Below the pieces are notes generated by a model, which ran no database searches, was not told the origin of the DNA, and saw only the letters and a list, made by a program, of their open reading frames with translations. DNA of 64,000 nucleotides, from assembly GCA_035296325.1 (NCBI GenBank), contig DATHBD010000054.1:1-64000 (forward strand), in the 5' to 3' direction. Shown here piece by piece: positions 42,844 to 50,987 of this stretch. The position numbers and the translations under genes were made by a program. The stretch's first letter is position 1. Every line of letters begins with the position of its first letter. This DNA comes from DATHBD01 sp035296325. Lineage in GTDB: Bacteria; Actinomycetota; Actinomycetes; Mycobacteriales; Micromonosporaceae.

Positions 42844-45324
42844 ATGGAGATCAGTTCGGGAGTCGCCCGGCATCGCCGGGCCGCCGGACGGGTCCGCTTC
42901 TGGTCGGTTCGGACCCAGTTGCTCGCGCCGATCCTCGTGGCGACCATCGGTCTGGGCGTGCTGGGTGGGCTGCAGACCGCCTCCGCAGTGGAGCAGGCCC
43001 GCGACGCCGCCCGAGCGAAGGTCCTGGCCGGCACGGCAACCGCCACTGTGCGGCTGGCCCACGAACTGGACCGGGAACTCGCCGAGACCGCGGCTCTACG
43101 GCAGCGTGGGGGCCGGTCCGGCGAAGCCCTGGTCCGCGCCCAGCGGACCCGCGTCGACCGGGCGATGGTCCGCTACCGGGAGGCCGCGGCGGCCGCCGGC
43201 CGGGAAGCGAGCACCTTGCGCGCAGCGCTGAGCACCGCCGACGCCGACCTTGCCAACCTGGGCGCCACGCGTGCCGAAGCCAGCACCACCACGTCGCCGT
43301 GGCCCGCTTCGGAGCGGGCCTACGCCAGGATCGTTACTGCCCTGCTGGCCTTGGCGGACGCGCTGCCGGCCCAGCTCAACGACCCGCGCCTGGCCGCCGC
43401 CGCCCGCGAGGTCGGCACCGTGGCCGCCATCGAGCACTATCACGCCCTGGCGCGCGACCTGCTGCGGCCGGTCTTCAGCCGCGGTGCGCTGCAACCCGGT
43501 GAACTGGCCGCTGTGGCGTCGGTCGTCGGTGGCATGCGCCAGCGCGAGGCGGAGTTCGCCCAGGTCGCCAGCCCGGCGGCGAAGGAGGTGTACGACCGGC
43601 GGGTGACCGGCCGGGACGTGTCCAACTCGACGGCGATGCGGACCGCCGCACTCCGCGGCGACATCGAACCGGCCGGCCTGAAGGTCGACGCGGACGCCTG
43701 GTACGCCGCGCAGAGCAATACGATTCGTCGGCTCAACGACGCGGGCCTCACCCTCTCGACACGACTCGACGTGCGCGCCGCCGGGATCTCCGCGGCCGCG
43801 TACCGGCGAGCGTGGTTGGTCGGTGTCGGCTCCGCCAGCCTCGCGCTGCTGGCCCTTGCCGCGGCCGTGGTGCTCGCCGTGCGCACCAGCCGCCGGTTGC
43901 GTCGGCTGCGGGCGGCGGCGTTGATCGTCGCCCGGGAAGAACTCCCGGAACGGATCGCCGCGGTCAATGCGGGCGTGCCGTTCGATCCCCGTGGCGCGGC
44001 CGACTCTCCGGCCTCCGCCACGACCCGGAGCATCGCGGCGAGCGAAGACGAGGTGGGCGAGGTGGCCGATGCCTTCGGCTCGGTCCACCGCACGGCGTTG
44101 CGGCTCGCCGCCGAGCAGGCTGAGCTGCGCGTCGATGTGGCACGGATGGCGGAGATCTTCGCCCGGCGGATCCGGACCCTGATCACCCGCCAGCTCCGCC
44201 TGCTCGACGAGTTCGAGCGCGACGAGACTGACCCCGAGGCGTTGTCGCGGCTGTTCGCCCTCGACCATGTCGCCGCGCGCCTGCGCCGCAACGGCGAGAA
44301 CCTGCTGGTGCTGGCCGGCGGTGAGCCCGGTCGGCCGTACGCGAGCGCGTTCCCGCTCCTGAACGCGGTCCGGGCGGCGGCTTCGGAGATTGAGGATTTC
44401 CAGCGGATCGAAGCCGAGACGATGGACGTCGCGGTCGCCGGCTCCGCGGTCGGTGACCTGGTCCATCTGCTCGCCGAACTCCTGGAGAACGCGACCGCCT
44501 TCTCGGCGCCGGACACCATGGTGCGGGTATCTGCCCGCCGTGCCGGCGAGGGCGTCGAACTGCGGGTCCGGGACAGCGGCATCGGCATGACCGAGGCCAG
44601 ACTCGCCCAGATCAATGCTCGACTGGCATCCTCGGCGGCGCTGTCGAGCGCTGCCGCCGGCACGATGGGGCTGTACGTGGTCGCGCGACTCGCCGCCCGG
44701 CATGGGCTCCGCGTCCGGCTGCACAGCAACGCCCATGGCACCGACGCGTTCGTGCACCTGCCGCCGGAGGTCCTCGTGCCGCTGCGGCCGGGTGAGAAGA
44801 CCGTGGCGGCGCTCGGCACGACACACACCATCCGGCCGACACTGGAGCCGGCGGTGGCCGGCCAACTGCGCTGGCAGAGTGCGGGCGACGGCGCTTCCGC
44901 GGGCGGCACCGGCGATGCTGCGGCGTGGTTCAAGCCGTACCTCTCCGGTGCCTCATCGCGGTCTCCCGGCCAGGGGGTTGCCGCGGTGACCGGCCGGCCG
45001 CAGAACCAGCCCTCCGGCCTGTCCGCGGGTCCGGGCGCCGTGCCCCGGCCGCGAGTGGGCCCGGACGGGCCCGGGGCGCAACCGGGGCCGTCCACGCCGG
45101 AGTCCAGCGAGCCCGCGGACGAGCCGAACGGCGCGTCCGGGCTGCCCCGCCGGCGGCCCGGCGCCAACCGCGCGCCGATGTCGAGTGTGGCCGTTGCGCC
45201 GGTACCTCCGCAGTCGCGGTTGGACCCGGACGAGATCCGGTCCCGACTGTCGGCGCTCGCCGAAGGCGTCGCGGCGGCCGGACGCCGCGGCAGCGAACCC
45301 AACCCCGCCTCGAAGGATCGGTAG
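42844..45324 (+). CDS. Conservon-type (CvnA-like) membrane sensor histidine kinase
   Basis: This 826-residue sensor has a TM helix (about 26-46), a large helical extracytoplasmic domain of nitrate-sensor (NIT) type (about 47-318), a second TM (about 320-345), a HAMP-like linker, and a dimerisation segment AEIFARRIRTLITRQLRLLDEFERDETDPEALSRLFALDHVAARLRRNGENLLVLAGG that is typical of actinobacterial conservon kinases, in which the usual phospho-histidine is lacking. The ATPase core has HLLAELLENATAFS and VRDSGIGMT. A Pro-rich tail of about 170 residues follows. Conservons normally add a roadblock, a DUF742 and a GTPase gene; only the roadblock gene is present here, and a TAXI receptor takes the next place. 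ATG 42844 is preceded by AAAGGAA. It probably senses the TAXI ligand, directly or via the receptor. Confidence 0.92.
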   Translation: MEISSGVARHRRAAGRVRFWSVRTQLLAPILVATIGLGVLGGLQTASAVEQARDAARAKVLAGTATATVRLAHELDRELAETAALRQRGGRSGEALVRAQRTRVDRAMVRYREAAAAAGREASTLRAALSTADADLANLGATRAEASTTTSPWPASERAYARIVTALLALADALPAQLNDPRLAAAAREVGTVAAIEHYHALARDLLRPVFSRGALQPGELAAVASVVGGMRQREAEFAQVASPAAKEVYDRRVTGRDVSNSTAMRTAALRGDIEPAGLKVDADAWYAAQSNTIRRLNDAGLTLSTRLDVRAAGISAAAYRRAWLVGVGSASLALLALAAAVVLAVRTSRRLRRLRAAALIVAREELPERIAAVNAGVPFDPRGAADSPASATTRSIAASEDEVGEVADAFGSVHRTALRLAAEQAELRVDVARMAEIFARRIRTLITRQLRLLDEFERDETDPEALSRLFALDHVAARLRRNGENLLVLAGGEPGRPYASAFPLLNAVRAAASEIEDFQRIEAETMDVAVAGSAVGDLVHLLAELLENATAFSAPDTMVRVSARRAGEGVELRVRDSGIGMTEARLAQINARLASSAALSSAAAGTMGLYVVARLAARHGLRVRLHSNAHGTDAFVHLPPEVLVPLRPGEKTVAALGTTHTIRPTLEPAVAGQLRWQSAGDGASAGGTGDAAAWFKPYLSGASSRSPGQGVAAVTGRPQNQPSGLSAGPGAVPRPRVGPDGPGAQPGPSTPESSEPADEPNGASGLPRRRPGANRAPMSSVAVAPVPPQSRLDPDEIRSRLSALAEGVAAAGRRGSEPNPASKDR

Positions 45325-45327
45325 CAC

Positions 45328-45732
45328 ATGGACACGCATCAGGACGCGGACCCGAGTGGCGGCCTCGACTGGCTGATGAGCAGCTTCACCCGGCAGGTGC
45401 CCGACGTGGCGCATGCCATCACGGTCTCCGGCGACGGGCTCCGGTTGGCCACCTCCGCCGACCTCCCCGTTGACATGGCCGATCAGCTGTCGGCCGTGAT
45501 CAGCGGGCTGGCCAGCCTGTGTACCGGCACGGCCAGGCTGATGTCCGCCGGCCGGGTGCGCCAGACCATCGTGGACATGGACGGGGGAGTGATGGTCGTG
45601 ATGACCGTCGGCGATCTCGCGCTCATCGGCGTTCTGGCCGCGCCCGGCTGCGATCTGGGCCAGATCGGGTACGAGACGGCGATGCTGGTGCAGCGGGTGG
45701 CCGACGCACTGGCGCCGGCGGTCCGTACATGA
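45328..45732 (+). CDS. Roadblock/LC7 protein (CvnB-like)
   Basis: This 134-residue roadblock protein begins GLDWLMSSFTRQVPDVAHAITVSGDGLRLATSADLP and contains GTARLMSAGRVRQTIVDMDGGVMVVMTVGDLALIGVLAAPGCDLGQIGYE, the full fold of conservon B proteins, which interact with the kinase and with small GTPases. It starts 3 bp after the kinase and overlaps the second TAXI receptor by 4 bp, so the three should be made together. No DUF742 or GTPase partner lies nearby. Confidence 0.93.
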   Translation: MDTHQDADPSGGLDWLMSSFTRQVPDVAHAITVSGDGLRLATSADLPVDMADQLSAVISGLASLCTGTARLMSAGRVRQTIVDMDGGVMVVMTVGDLALIGVLAAPGCDLGQIGYETAMLVQRVADALAPAVRT

Positions 45733-46706
45733 CCGGCGCCCGCCGTCGCGCGACCCGACTGCTCCTCGTCGCGCTCCTGACCGGGGGACTGACGGCGTGT
45801 ACGTCAGCCCCGGCGGAGCCCGGTCTGTGGCACGACGGGCGGCTCTACATCGGCACGGGCAACACCACCGGCACCTACTACCAGTTGGGTGGCGGGTTCG
45901 CGGACCTGATCAGCAACCACCTCCCCGGTTTCGAGGCCCGCGCGGAACCGACCGGGGCGTCCGGGGACAACGTGGAGCGGGTGGCGAGCCGGGACATGGA
46001 CATCGCGTTCTGCAACGCCGACACCGCCGCCGACGCGGCGACCGGCAAGGGCTCGTTCGCGGGTCGGCAGCAGCCGGTGCGGGCGCTCGCCCGCCTCTAC
46101 CAGAACACCATGCAGGTCGTGGTGCGCACCGAAGCGCGCATCGCCACGGTGGCCGACATGCGGGGCAAGCGGGTCTCCACCAGTTCCCCGAATTCGGGTA
46201 CCGACGTCATGGCCGGCCGGATCATCGAAGCGGCCGGACTGGATCCGGACAAGGACCTCACCCGACTCCGCATCTCGCTGGCGGAGACCACCCGGGCGAT
46301 GCGGGCCGGGACGATGGACGCGATGTTCTTCACCGGTGGCCTACCCACGCCCGGGATCTCCGATCTGATCGCCAGCGCACCGGCACAGTTCCTCGTGCTC
46401 CCGATCGGTGCCCTGCTGGCGCCGCTCACCGCCCGGTACGGGCAGGTCTACACCACCGCGACCATCGCGAGCAGTGTCTACAGGACCGCCGGCGACGTCG
46501 TCACCATCGTGGTGCCGTCCCTGCTGATCGTGCACGAGGAGATGCCCGAGGGTCTGGCGCACCAGTTGACGAGGCTGCTCTTCGAGCACCAGCGCGAGCT
46601 GGCCACGGTACATCCGGAGGGCGGCAACTTCGATCGGCGGCACGGGCCCGAGACGGCGCCCGTGCCGCTGCACCCCGGCGCGCAGCAGTACTACGGTAGC
46701 GGATAG
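45729..46706 (+). CDS. TAXI-family solute-binding lipoprotein (second copy)
   Basis: This 325-residue lipoprotein (LTACTS, Cys about 21) shares the TAXI signature YIGTGNTTGTYYQLGGGFADLISNHLPGF, TGASGDNVERVASRDMDIAFCNADTAADA, DMRGKRVSTSSPNSGTDVMAGRIIEAAG and GTMDAMFFTGGLPTPGISDL with the first copy, but is clearly diverged in the middle. ATG 45729 overlaps the roadblock stop (ATGA). As it is coupled to the kinase genes and not to a permease, it may be a ligand receptor for signalling, or an alternative receptor for the one permease. The stop lies in a 16-bp overlap with the convergent pobA. Confidence 0.93.
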   Translation: MTGARRRATRLLLVALLTGGLTACTSAPAEPGLWHDGRLYIGTGNTTGTYYQLGGGFADLISNHLPGFEARAEPTGASGDNVERVASRDMDIAFCNADTAADAATGKGSFAGRQQPVRALARLYQNTMQVVVRTEARIATVADMRGKRVSTSSPNSGTDVMAGRIIEAAGLDPDKDLTRLRISLAETTRAMRAGTMDAMFFTGGLPTPGISDLIASAPAQFLVLPIGALLAPLTARYGQVYTTATIASSVYRTAGDVVTIVVPSLLIVHEEMPEGLAHQLTRLLFEHQRELATVHPEGGNFDRRHGPETAPVPLHPGAQQYYGSG

Positions 46707-47908
46707 GCCGGCGACACCCCGGACACCTCCAGGTCGAGTCCGGCGTAGTTCTCGGCCAGCCCGGCGGCGCCGGCCGCCGACGAGACGACCCAGCGCAGCT
46801 GGGACAGCTGGAGCTGGGCGTCGAAATCGTCGCCGGTGGTGTGCAGCATCGACGTCATCCACCAGGAGAAGTGCGTGCAGCGCCACACCCGGCGCAGCGC
46901 GGTGTCGGAGTAGGCGTCGGCGAGCTCGCTCAATCCGTGCCTGAGCCAGGCGGTCAACGCCCGCGCGAGCAGGGCCACGTCCGCGATCGCCAGGTTGAGC
47001 CCTTTGGCGCCGGTCGGCGGCACGATGTGGGCGGCGTCACCGGCAAGGAACAGCCGGCCGTGACGCATCGGTGCGGAAACGAATGACCGCATGGGCAGGA
47101 CGCCGCGTTCCGAGATCGGGCCCGGCTGCAACGTCCACCCGTCCTGACCGCTGCCCAGCCGGCTCGCCAGGGCGGACCAGATCCGGTCGTCGGACCAGTC
47201 TGCGGCGTCGGAGTCGGCGTCGACCTGGAGATAGAACCGCGAGACGGTTGCCGAGCGCATCGAGTGCAGGGCGAACCCGTCCGGGTGCCAGGCGTAGATC
47301 AGCTCGTCCGTCGACGGGGCCACGTCGGCCAGGACCCCGAGCCACGAGTACGGATAGGTGCGCTCCCAGGTGGTCTGCACATCCGTCGGTACGGCCCGCC
47401 GTGACGGGCCGTGGAACCCGTCGCAGCCGGCGACCACGTCGGCTTCGATGCGCTGGGTTGCGCCGTCCGCGTCGGTGAAGGTCACCGATGGCCGGTCCGA
47501 GGTCAGATCGTGCAGCGCCACGCCGGACACCGAGTAGAACGACCGCTGGCCGGCCGCGGAACGTGCGTTCATCAGGTCCCTGGTGACCTCAGTCTGCCCG
47601 TAGACCCACACCGAGCGGCCGATCTGGGAGACGAAGTCCATGTGGTGGCGCTCGCCCGGCCACTGCAGGTAGATGCCCCGGTGCCGGTCACCCTCGGTGA
47701 GCAACCGATCGGCCAACCCGGCGCGCCGGAGCAGCTCGACCGAGGACGATTCCAGCACACCGGCGCGGATCCGGCTGAGCACGTACTCCGGCGACCGGGC
47801 CTCCACCAGCACCGAGTCGATGCCGGCGAGGTCCAGCAGGTGCGCCAGGAGCAGCCCGGCCGGTCCCGCGCCGACGATAGCCACCGGGGTCCGGAGCGGG
47901 TTGGTCAT
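46691..47908 (-). CDS. pobA: 4-hydroxybenzoate 3-monooxygenase
   Basis: This 405-residue group A flavoprotein monooxygenase should convert 4-hydroxybenzoate with NAD(P)H and oxygen to protocatechuate. FAD motif 1 is VAIVGAGPAGLLLAHLLDLAGIDSVLVEAR. The PobA-type RIRAGVLESSSVELLRRAGLADRL follows at about residue 46. The second FAD motif is VVAGCDGFHGPSRR (about 160), and the third GRLFLAGDAAHIVPPTGAKGLNLAIADV (about 280-307). The length is close to the usual 390-395. ATG 47908 is supported by GGGAGG. The function fits as the step after a hydroxycinnamate-to-hydroxybenzoate pathway like that proposed for 5.7-18 kb. No ring-cleavage genes are in the window. A TetR gene lies 152 bp upstream in the same direction. 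Confidence 0.9.
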   Translation of the reverse strand: MTNPLRTPVAIVGAGPAGLLLAHLLDLAGIDSVLVEARSPEYVLSRIRAGVLESSSVELLRRAGLADRLLTEGDRHRGIYLQWPGERHHMDFVSQIGRSVWVYGQTEVTRDLMNARSAAGQRSFYSVSGVALHDLTSDRPSVTFTDADGATQRIEADVVAGCDGFHGPSRRAVPTDVQTTWERTYPYSWLGVLADVAPSTDELIYAWHPDGFALHSMRSATVSRFYLQVDADSDAADWSDDRIWSALASRLGSGQDGWTLQPGPISERGVLPMRSFVSAPMRHGRLFLAGDAAHIVPPTGAKGLNLAIADVALLARALTAWLRHGLSELADAYSDTALRRVWRCTHFSWWMTSMLHTTGDDFDAQLQLSQLRWVVSSAAGAAGLAENYAGLDLEVSGVSPAYPLP

Positions 47909-48060
47909 GACACCTCCCGTGATCAGTGCCTGTGAACATACGCCATGGTGGAGCCGACGGCCCGGGACCGCGAAAACAGCATGGCCGGACCGGCTCAGCC
48001 GGCGTGCCACAGCCACGACGAGAACCTGTGGAACCTGCGCCTCGACCGTTGCGGCAACAC

Positions 48061-48693
48061 CTACGACGAGGGGAAGGCGGTGGCCGCCGATCGCCTGGCG
48101 AGTTGTGGGCGGTCGCCGAAGCCGACGTACGCGGTTGCCCACATCGCCGGCAGGTGCGCCGGGAGGGAGTCCGGGGGCAGCGCGCCGGTGAGCACCAGCA
48201 TCACCATGCCGTGCGTCATGGCCCACAACTGGGTTGCCGCCGCCTGTGGGTCGCAGCTCCGGGCGAACCGCCGGTCGGCACGCGCGCGGCGGGCGCTTGA
48301 GATCAGCACCTCGAAGCCGGCGGCGGCGGCGTCCGGATCGTCCAGCGCTTGCCGGTTGTCGAACATCATCAGGTACAGGTTCGGGTTGTCCAGCGCGTTC
48401 GCCACGTACGAACGCCCGACCGCCGTCAGGTCGGCGACGGAGTCATCGGTGTGCGCCAATTCCTTCAAACGGCGGGCCAGCCGGGTGAAACCTTCCTGCC
48501 GGACCGCCCCGAGCAGCCCGCCCATCCCGCCGAAGTGGGTGTACACCGCCATCGTGGACGTCCCGGCGGCCGCGGCCACCCGCCGTAGCGTCACCGGCTC
48601 CCGGGCGATGAACAGTTCGGCCGCCCGCTCGATGAGTTCGTCGCGGACGGCTGCATCCGGAGTTCTCGGCACCCTGGCATTGTACATAGTCAT
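48061..48693 (-). CDS. TetR-family transcriptional regulator
   Basis: This 210-residue repressor has an N-terminal helix-turn-helix (about 15-60) with AAELFIAREPVTLRRVAAAAGTSTMAVYTHFGGMGGLLGAV. The C-terminal helical ligand domain (about 75-200) includes YVANALDNPNLYLMMFDN and QLWAMTHGMVMLVLTG. It lies 152 bp before pobA on the same strand and 60 bp divergent from the RidA gene, so either could be its target. ATG 48693, ATG 48687 and GTG about 48672 are all possible starts. Confidence 0.9.
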   Translation of the reverse strand: MTMYNARVPRTPDAAVRDELIERAAELFIAREPVTLRRVAAAAGTSTMAVYTHFGGMGGLLGAVRQEGFTRLARRLKELAHTDDSVADLTAVGRSYVANALDNPNLYLMMFDNRQALDDPDAAAAGFEVLISSARRARADRRFARSCDPQAAATQLWAMTHGMVMLVLTGALPPDSLPAHLPAMWATAYVGFGDRPQLARRSAATAFPSS

Positions 48694-48753
48694 GATATAA
48701 CGTTGCTATGGAACGAGCGTCGACACCCGCCGCCGCGGTCATGAGGAGGACAG

Positions 48754-49161
48754 ATGCCTGTCGAGCTGATCAACCCGGACGGACTTCCCAAACCCGAGGC
48801 GTATGTCCAGGTGGGGCTCGCCACCGGGACGCGCACGGTGTACCTGTCCGGCCAAGTGGCCCGGACTGCGGCGGGCGAGCCGGTCGGCGAGGGCGACCTT
48901 GCGGCACAGGTGGAGCAGGCGTACGTCAACGTGGCCGCCGGGCTCGCGGCGGTGGGTGCCACGTTCGATGACGTCGCCAAGCTGACCGTCTACGTCGTCG
49001 ACTGGAGTCCCGACAAGATGGAAGCCCTCGGCGCCGGCGTTGTCCGCGCGGCCGAGCGCCTCGGCTTCAATCCCATCAAGCCGGTCACCCTGATCGGGGT
49101 CGCGGCGCTCGGCGAACCGGACCTCCTGGTGGAGGTCGACGCGATCGCGGTCTTACCCTGA
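48754..49161 (+). CDS. RidA (YjgF/YER057c/UK114) family protein
   Basis: This 135-residue trimer-forming protein likely hydrolyses reactive enamine/imine intermediates or related compounds. TVYLSGQVARTAAGEPVGEGDLAAQVEQAYVNVAAGL is the family start, followed by FDDVAKLTVYVVDWSPDKM and a C-terminal PVTLIGVAALGEPDLLVEVDAIAVLP. The usual catalytic Arg of canonical RidA (RxxPAR) is not seen in the end region, where IKPVTLIGV stands, so it belongs to a RidA subgroup without deaminase activity (inferred). GGAGGACAG precedes the ATG. Its stop overlaps the convergent ROK gene. Confidence 0.92.
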   Translation: MPVELINPDGLPKPEAYVQVGLATGTRTVYLSGQVARTAAGEPVGEGDLAAQVEQAYVNVAAGLAAVGATFDDVAKLTVYVVDWSPDKMEALGAGVVRAAERLGFNPIKPVTLIGVAALGEPDLLVEVDAIAVLP

Positions 49162-50091
49162 CCCGACGGTGGCGCGCGGCGGCGGGGCGCTGGCGAGTTC
49201 CGCCAGCGCCAGCGCACCGAGCACGCCGGACAGTCCACCGAGCGCCGGCGTGACGAGATAGGGCCGCATCCCGTCAGCCACCACACCGCCGTCGAGCGCG
49301 CCAGCAAGCCGCGCCAGCGTGCTGACCCGTACCGCCTCGATCAGGCCGGGCAGGTTGAGTACGCCGCCGCCGAGCACGATGCGCTGTGGCGTGAGCAGGT
49401 ACGTGACGGCGGTGACAAGCTGGGCGAGGTACCACGCCTCGAGCTCGACGACGCGGTTCAGCGTGGCACCGAGGTCGCTTGCCGGGCGGCCGGTGCGGCG
49501 GTGGATGGCCGGGCCGCTCGTCAGGCCTTCCAGGCAGTCCCCGTGGAACGGGCAGGAACCGGGGAAGTCGTCGTCCGGGTGGCGTTGCACCGTCAGGTGA
49601 CCCATCTCCGGATGCAGCAGACCGCGCAGCGGGCGACCGGCGATGACGGCACCTCCGCCCACTCCGGTTCCCACGGTCAGGTAGGCGCTGGAGTGCAGAC
49701 CCCGTCCGGCACCCCAGCGGAACTCCCCGTAGGCCGCGCCGTTGACGTCGGTGTCCAGGACGATCGGCACGTCGAGGGCGCGCTGGATGGAGCCGACCAG
49801 GTCGGTGTCGGCCCACCCGGGCTTCGGCGTCGTGGTGATGTACCCGTAGCGCGGCGAGGCGGGTGCGAGGTCCAGTGGGCCGAACGAGGCGATCCCCATC
49901 GCCTCGATGTGCAGCCCGGACTGCTGCTGTTCGCGGAAGTACGCGACCACCCGGCCCAGCGTCTCTGCGGGCGTGGTCGTCGGGATCACCACCGAACCGC
50001 GGAGATCCGCGGGGCCGGTGCCGACCGCACAGACGAACTTCGTGCCGCCCGCTTCGATGCCGGCCCGGACCGACGCCGAGCGAGCGCTCAC
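49153..50091 (-). CDS. ROK-family sugar kinase (fructokinase/mannokinase type)
   Basis: This 312-residue cytosolic kinase is likely to phosphorylate mannose or fructose. The ATP site is AGIEAGGTKFVCAVGTG, the catalytic Asp lies in VLDTDVNGAAYGEFRWGAG (about residue 110), and YLTVGTGVGGGAVIAG follows. The zinc motif HPEMGHLTVQRH ... CPFHGDCLEGLTSGPA is of the kind found in ROK fructokinases/GmuE. Terminal GGGVLNLPGL completes the fold. GTG 50091 overlaps the stop of the permease gene (GTGA). As last gene of the binding protein/permease operon next to a beta-mannosidase, mannose is the probable substrate. Confidence 0.92.
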   Translation of the reverse strand: MSARSASVRAGIEAGGTKFVCAVGTGPADLRGSVVIPTTTPAETLGRVVAYFREQQQSGLHIEAMGIASFGPLDLAPASPRYGYITTTPKPGWADTDLVGSIQRALDVPIVLDTDVNGAAYGEFRWGAGRGLHSSAYLTVGTGVGGGAVIAGRPLRGLLHPEMGHLTVQRHPDDDFPGSCPFHGDCLEGLTSGPAIHRRTGRPASDLGATLNRVVELEAWYLAQLVTAVTYLLTPQRIVLGGGVLNLPGLIEAVRVSTLARLAGALDGGVVADGMRPYLVTPALGGLSGVLGALALAELASAPPPRATVGSG

Positions 50092-50987
50092 TTGGTCGCC
50101 CCGGACGTCAGGCCGCTGTAGATGAAGCGCTGCAGCGTCAGGAAGATGATGAGCGTCGGCAGGATGACGAGGATCGTACAAGCCGCGATCACCTCCCATT
50201 GGGCGCTGAACGGGCCACGGAACCGGAACAGCGCGGTCGAGATGACGGGCAGGTCCCGATCCGGCATGTACAGGAACGGGAGGTAGAACTCGTTGTAGAT
50301 GGCGATGCCCTTGATCACGACGACGGTGGCGATCGCCGGCTTCAGGAGCGGGAGGATGATCCGCCAGTAGATGGTGAACGTGTTGGCTCCCTCGATCGCG
50401 GCCGCCTCGTCCAGATCCCTCGGAATGCCACGGAGGAACTGCTGGAAGATGTAGATCGAGATGATGTCGGTGCCGAGGGACAGGGCGATCACGGACCACC
50501 GCGTGTTGAACAGGCCCAGCTTGTTGACCACCTGGAACGTGGCCACCTGGGTGGTCACCGCCGGCACCAGCGCGGCCAGCAGGAACAGGCCGACGATGGT
50601 CTTGCGGAACCGGAAGTCGAACCGGTCCAGCGCGTAGGCCGCCATGGAACCGATCAGGATCGTCCCGGTGACCGCCACGACCAGGATGAACGCGGTGTTC
50701 ATCAGCCCCAGCAGCATGTTCCCGCGGGTGAATGCGATGACGTAGTTCTCGAAGTTCAGCCAGTTGCCGGGCGGGTCGAACGGGCCGGTCTCGGCGAACT
50801 CGGTGTGCGTCTTGAGCGACGCGATGACGAGTACGACGAGCGGCAGGAGCATGAAGATCGATGCGACGACGAGCGAGAGGTACTTGAGCGCGACCGCGAC
50901 CCGGGCCCGGGTCCGCTCGACGCCGGAGCCGGCGGGAGGCGGCGGCGGTATCACCGGCGCGGCGGCGCGGATGTCGGTGGTGGTCAT
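50088..50987 (-). CDS. Sugar ABC transporter permease, MalG family
   Basis: This 299-residue membrane subunit of a carbohydrate importer has six predicted helices beginning LKYLSLVVASIFMLLPLVVLVIASLK. The EAA coupling loop is DLDEAAAIEGANTFTIYWRIILPLLKPAI (about residue 203-231), where GA is followed by the I/L-LP motif. It overlaps both neighbours by 4 bp. No ATPase gene is near, which is usual for actinobacterial sugar importers that share the MsiK ATPase encoded elsewhere. Confidence 0.94.
   Translation of the reverse strand: MTTTDIRAAAPVIPPPPPAGSGVERTRARVAVALKYLSLVVASIFMLLPLVVLVIASLKTHTEFAETGPFDPPGNWLNFENYVIAFTRGNMLLGLMNTAFILVVAVTGTILIGSMAAYALDRFDFRFRKTIVGLFLLAALVPAVTTQVATFQVVNKLGLFNTRWSVIALSLGTDIISIYIFQQFLRGIPRDLDEAAAIEGANTFTIYWRIILPLLKPAIATVVVIKGIAIYNEFYLPFLYMPDRDLPVISTALFRFRGPFSAQWEVIAACTILVILPTLIIFLTLQRFIYSGLTSGATK

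Noticed and set aside
48694..48753. TetR operator in the TetR/RidA divergent region
   Set aside because: The AT-rich sequence around 48690-48715 shows only weak, interrupted symmetry, insufficient to name a site.
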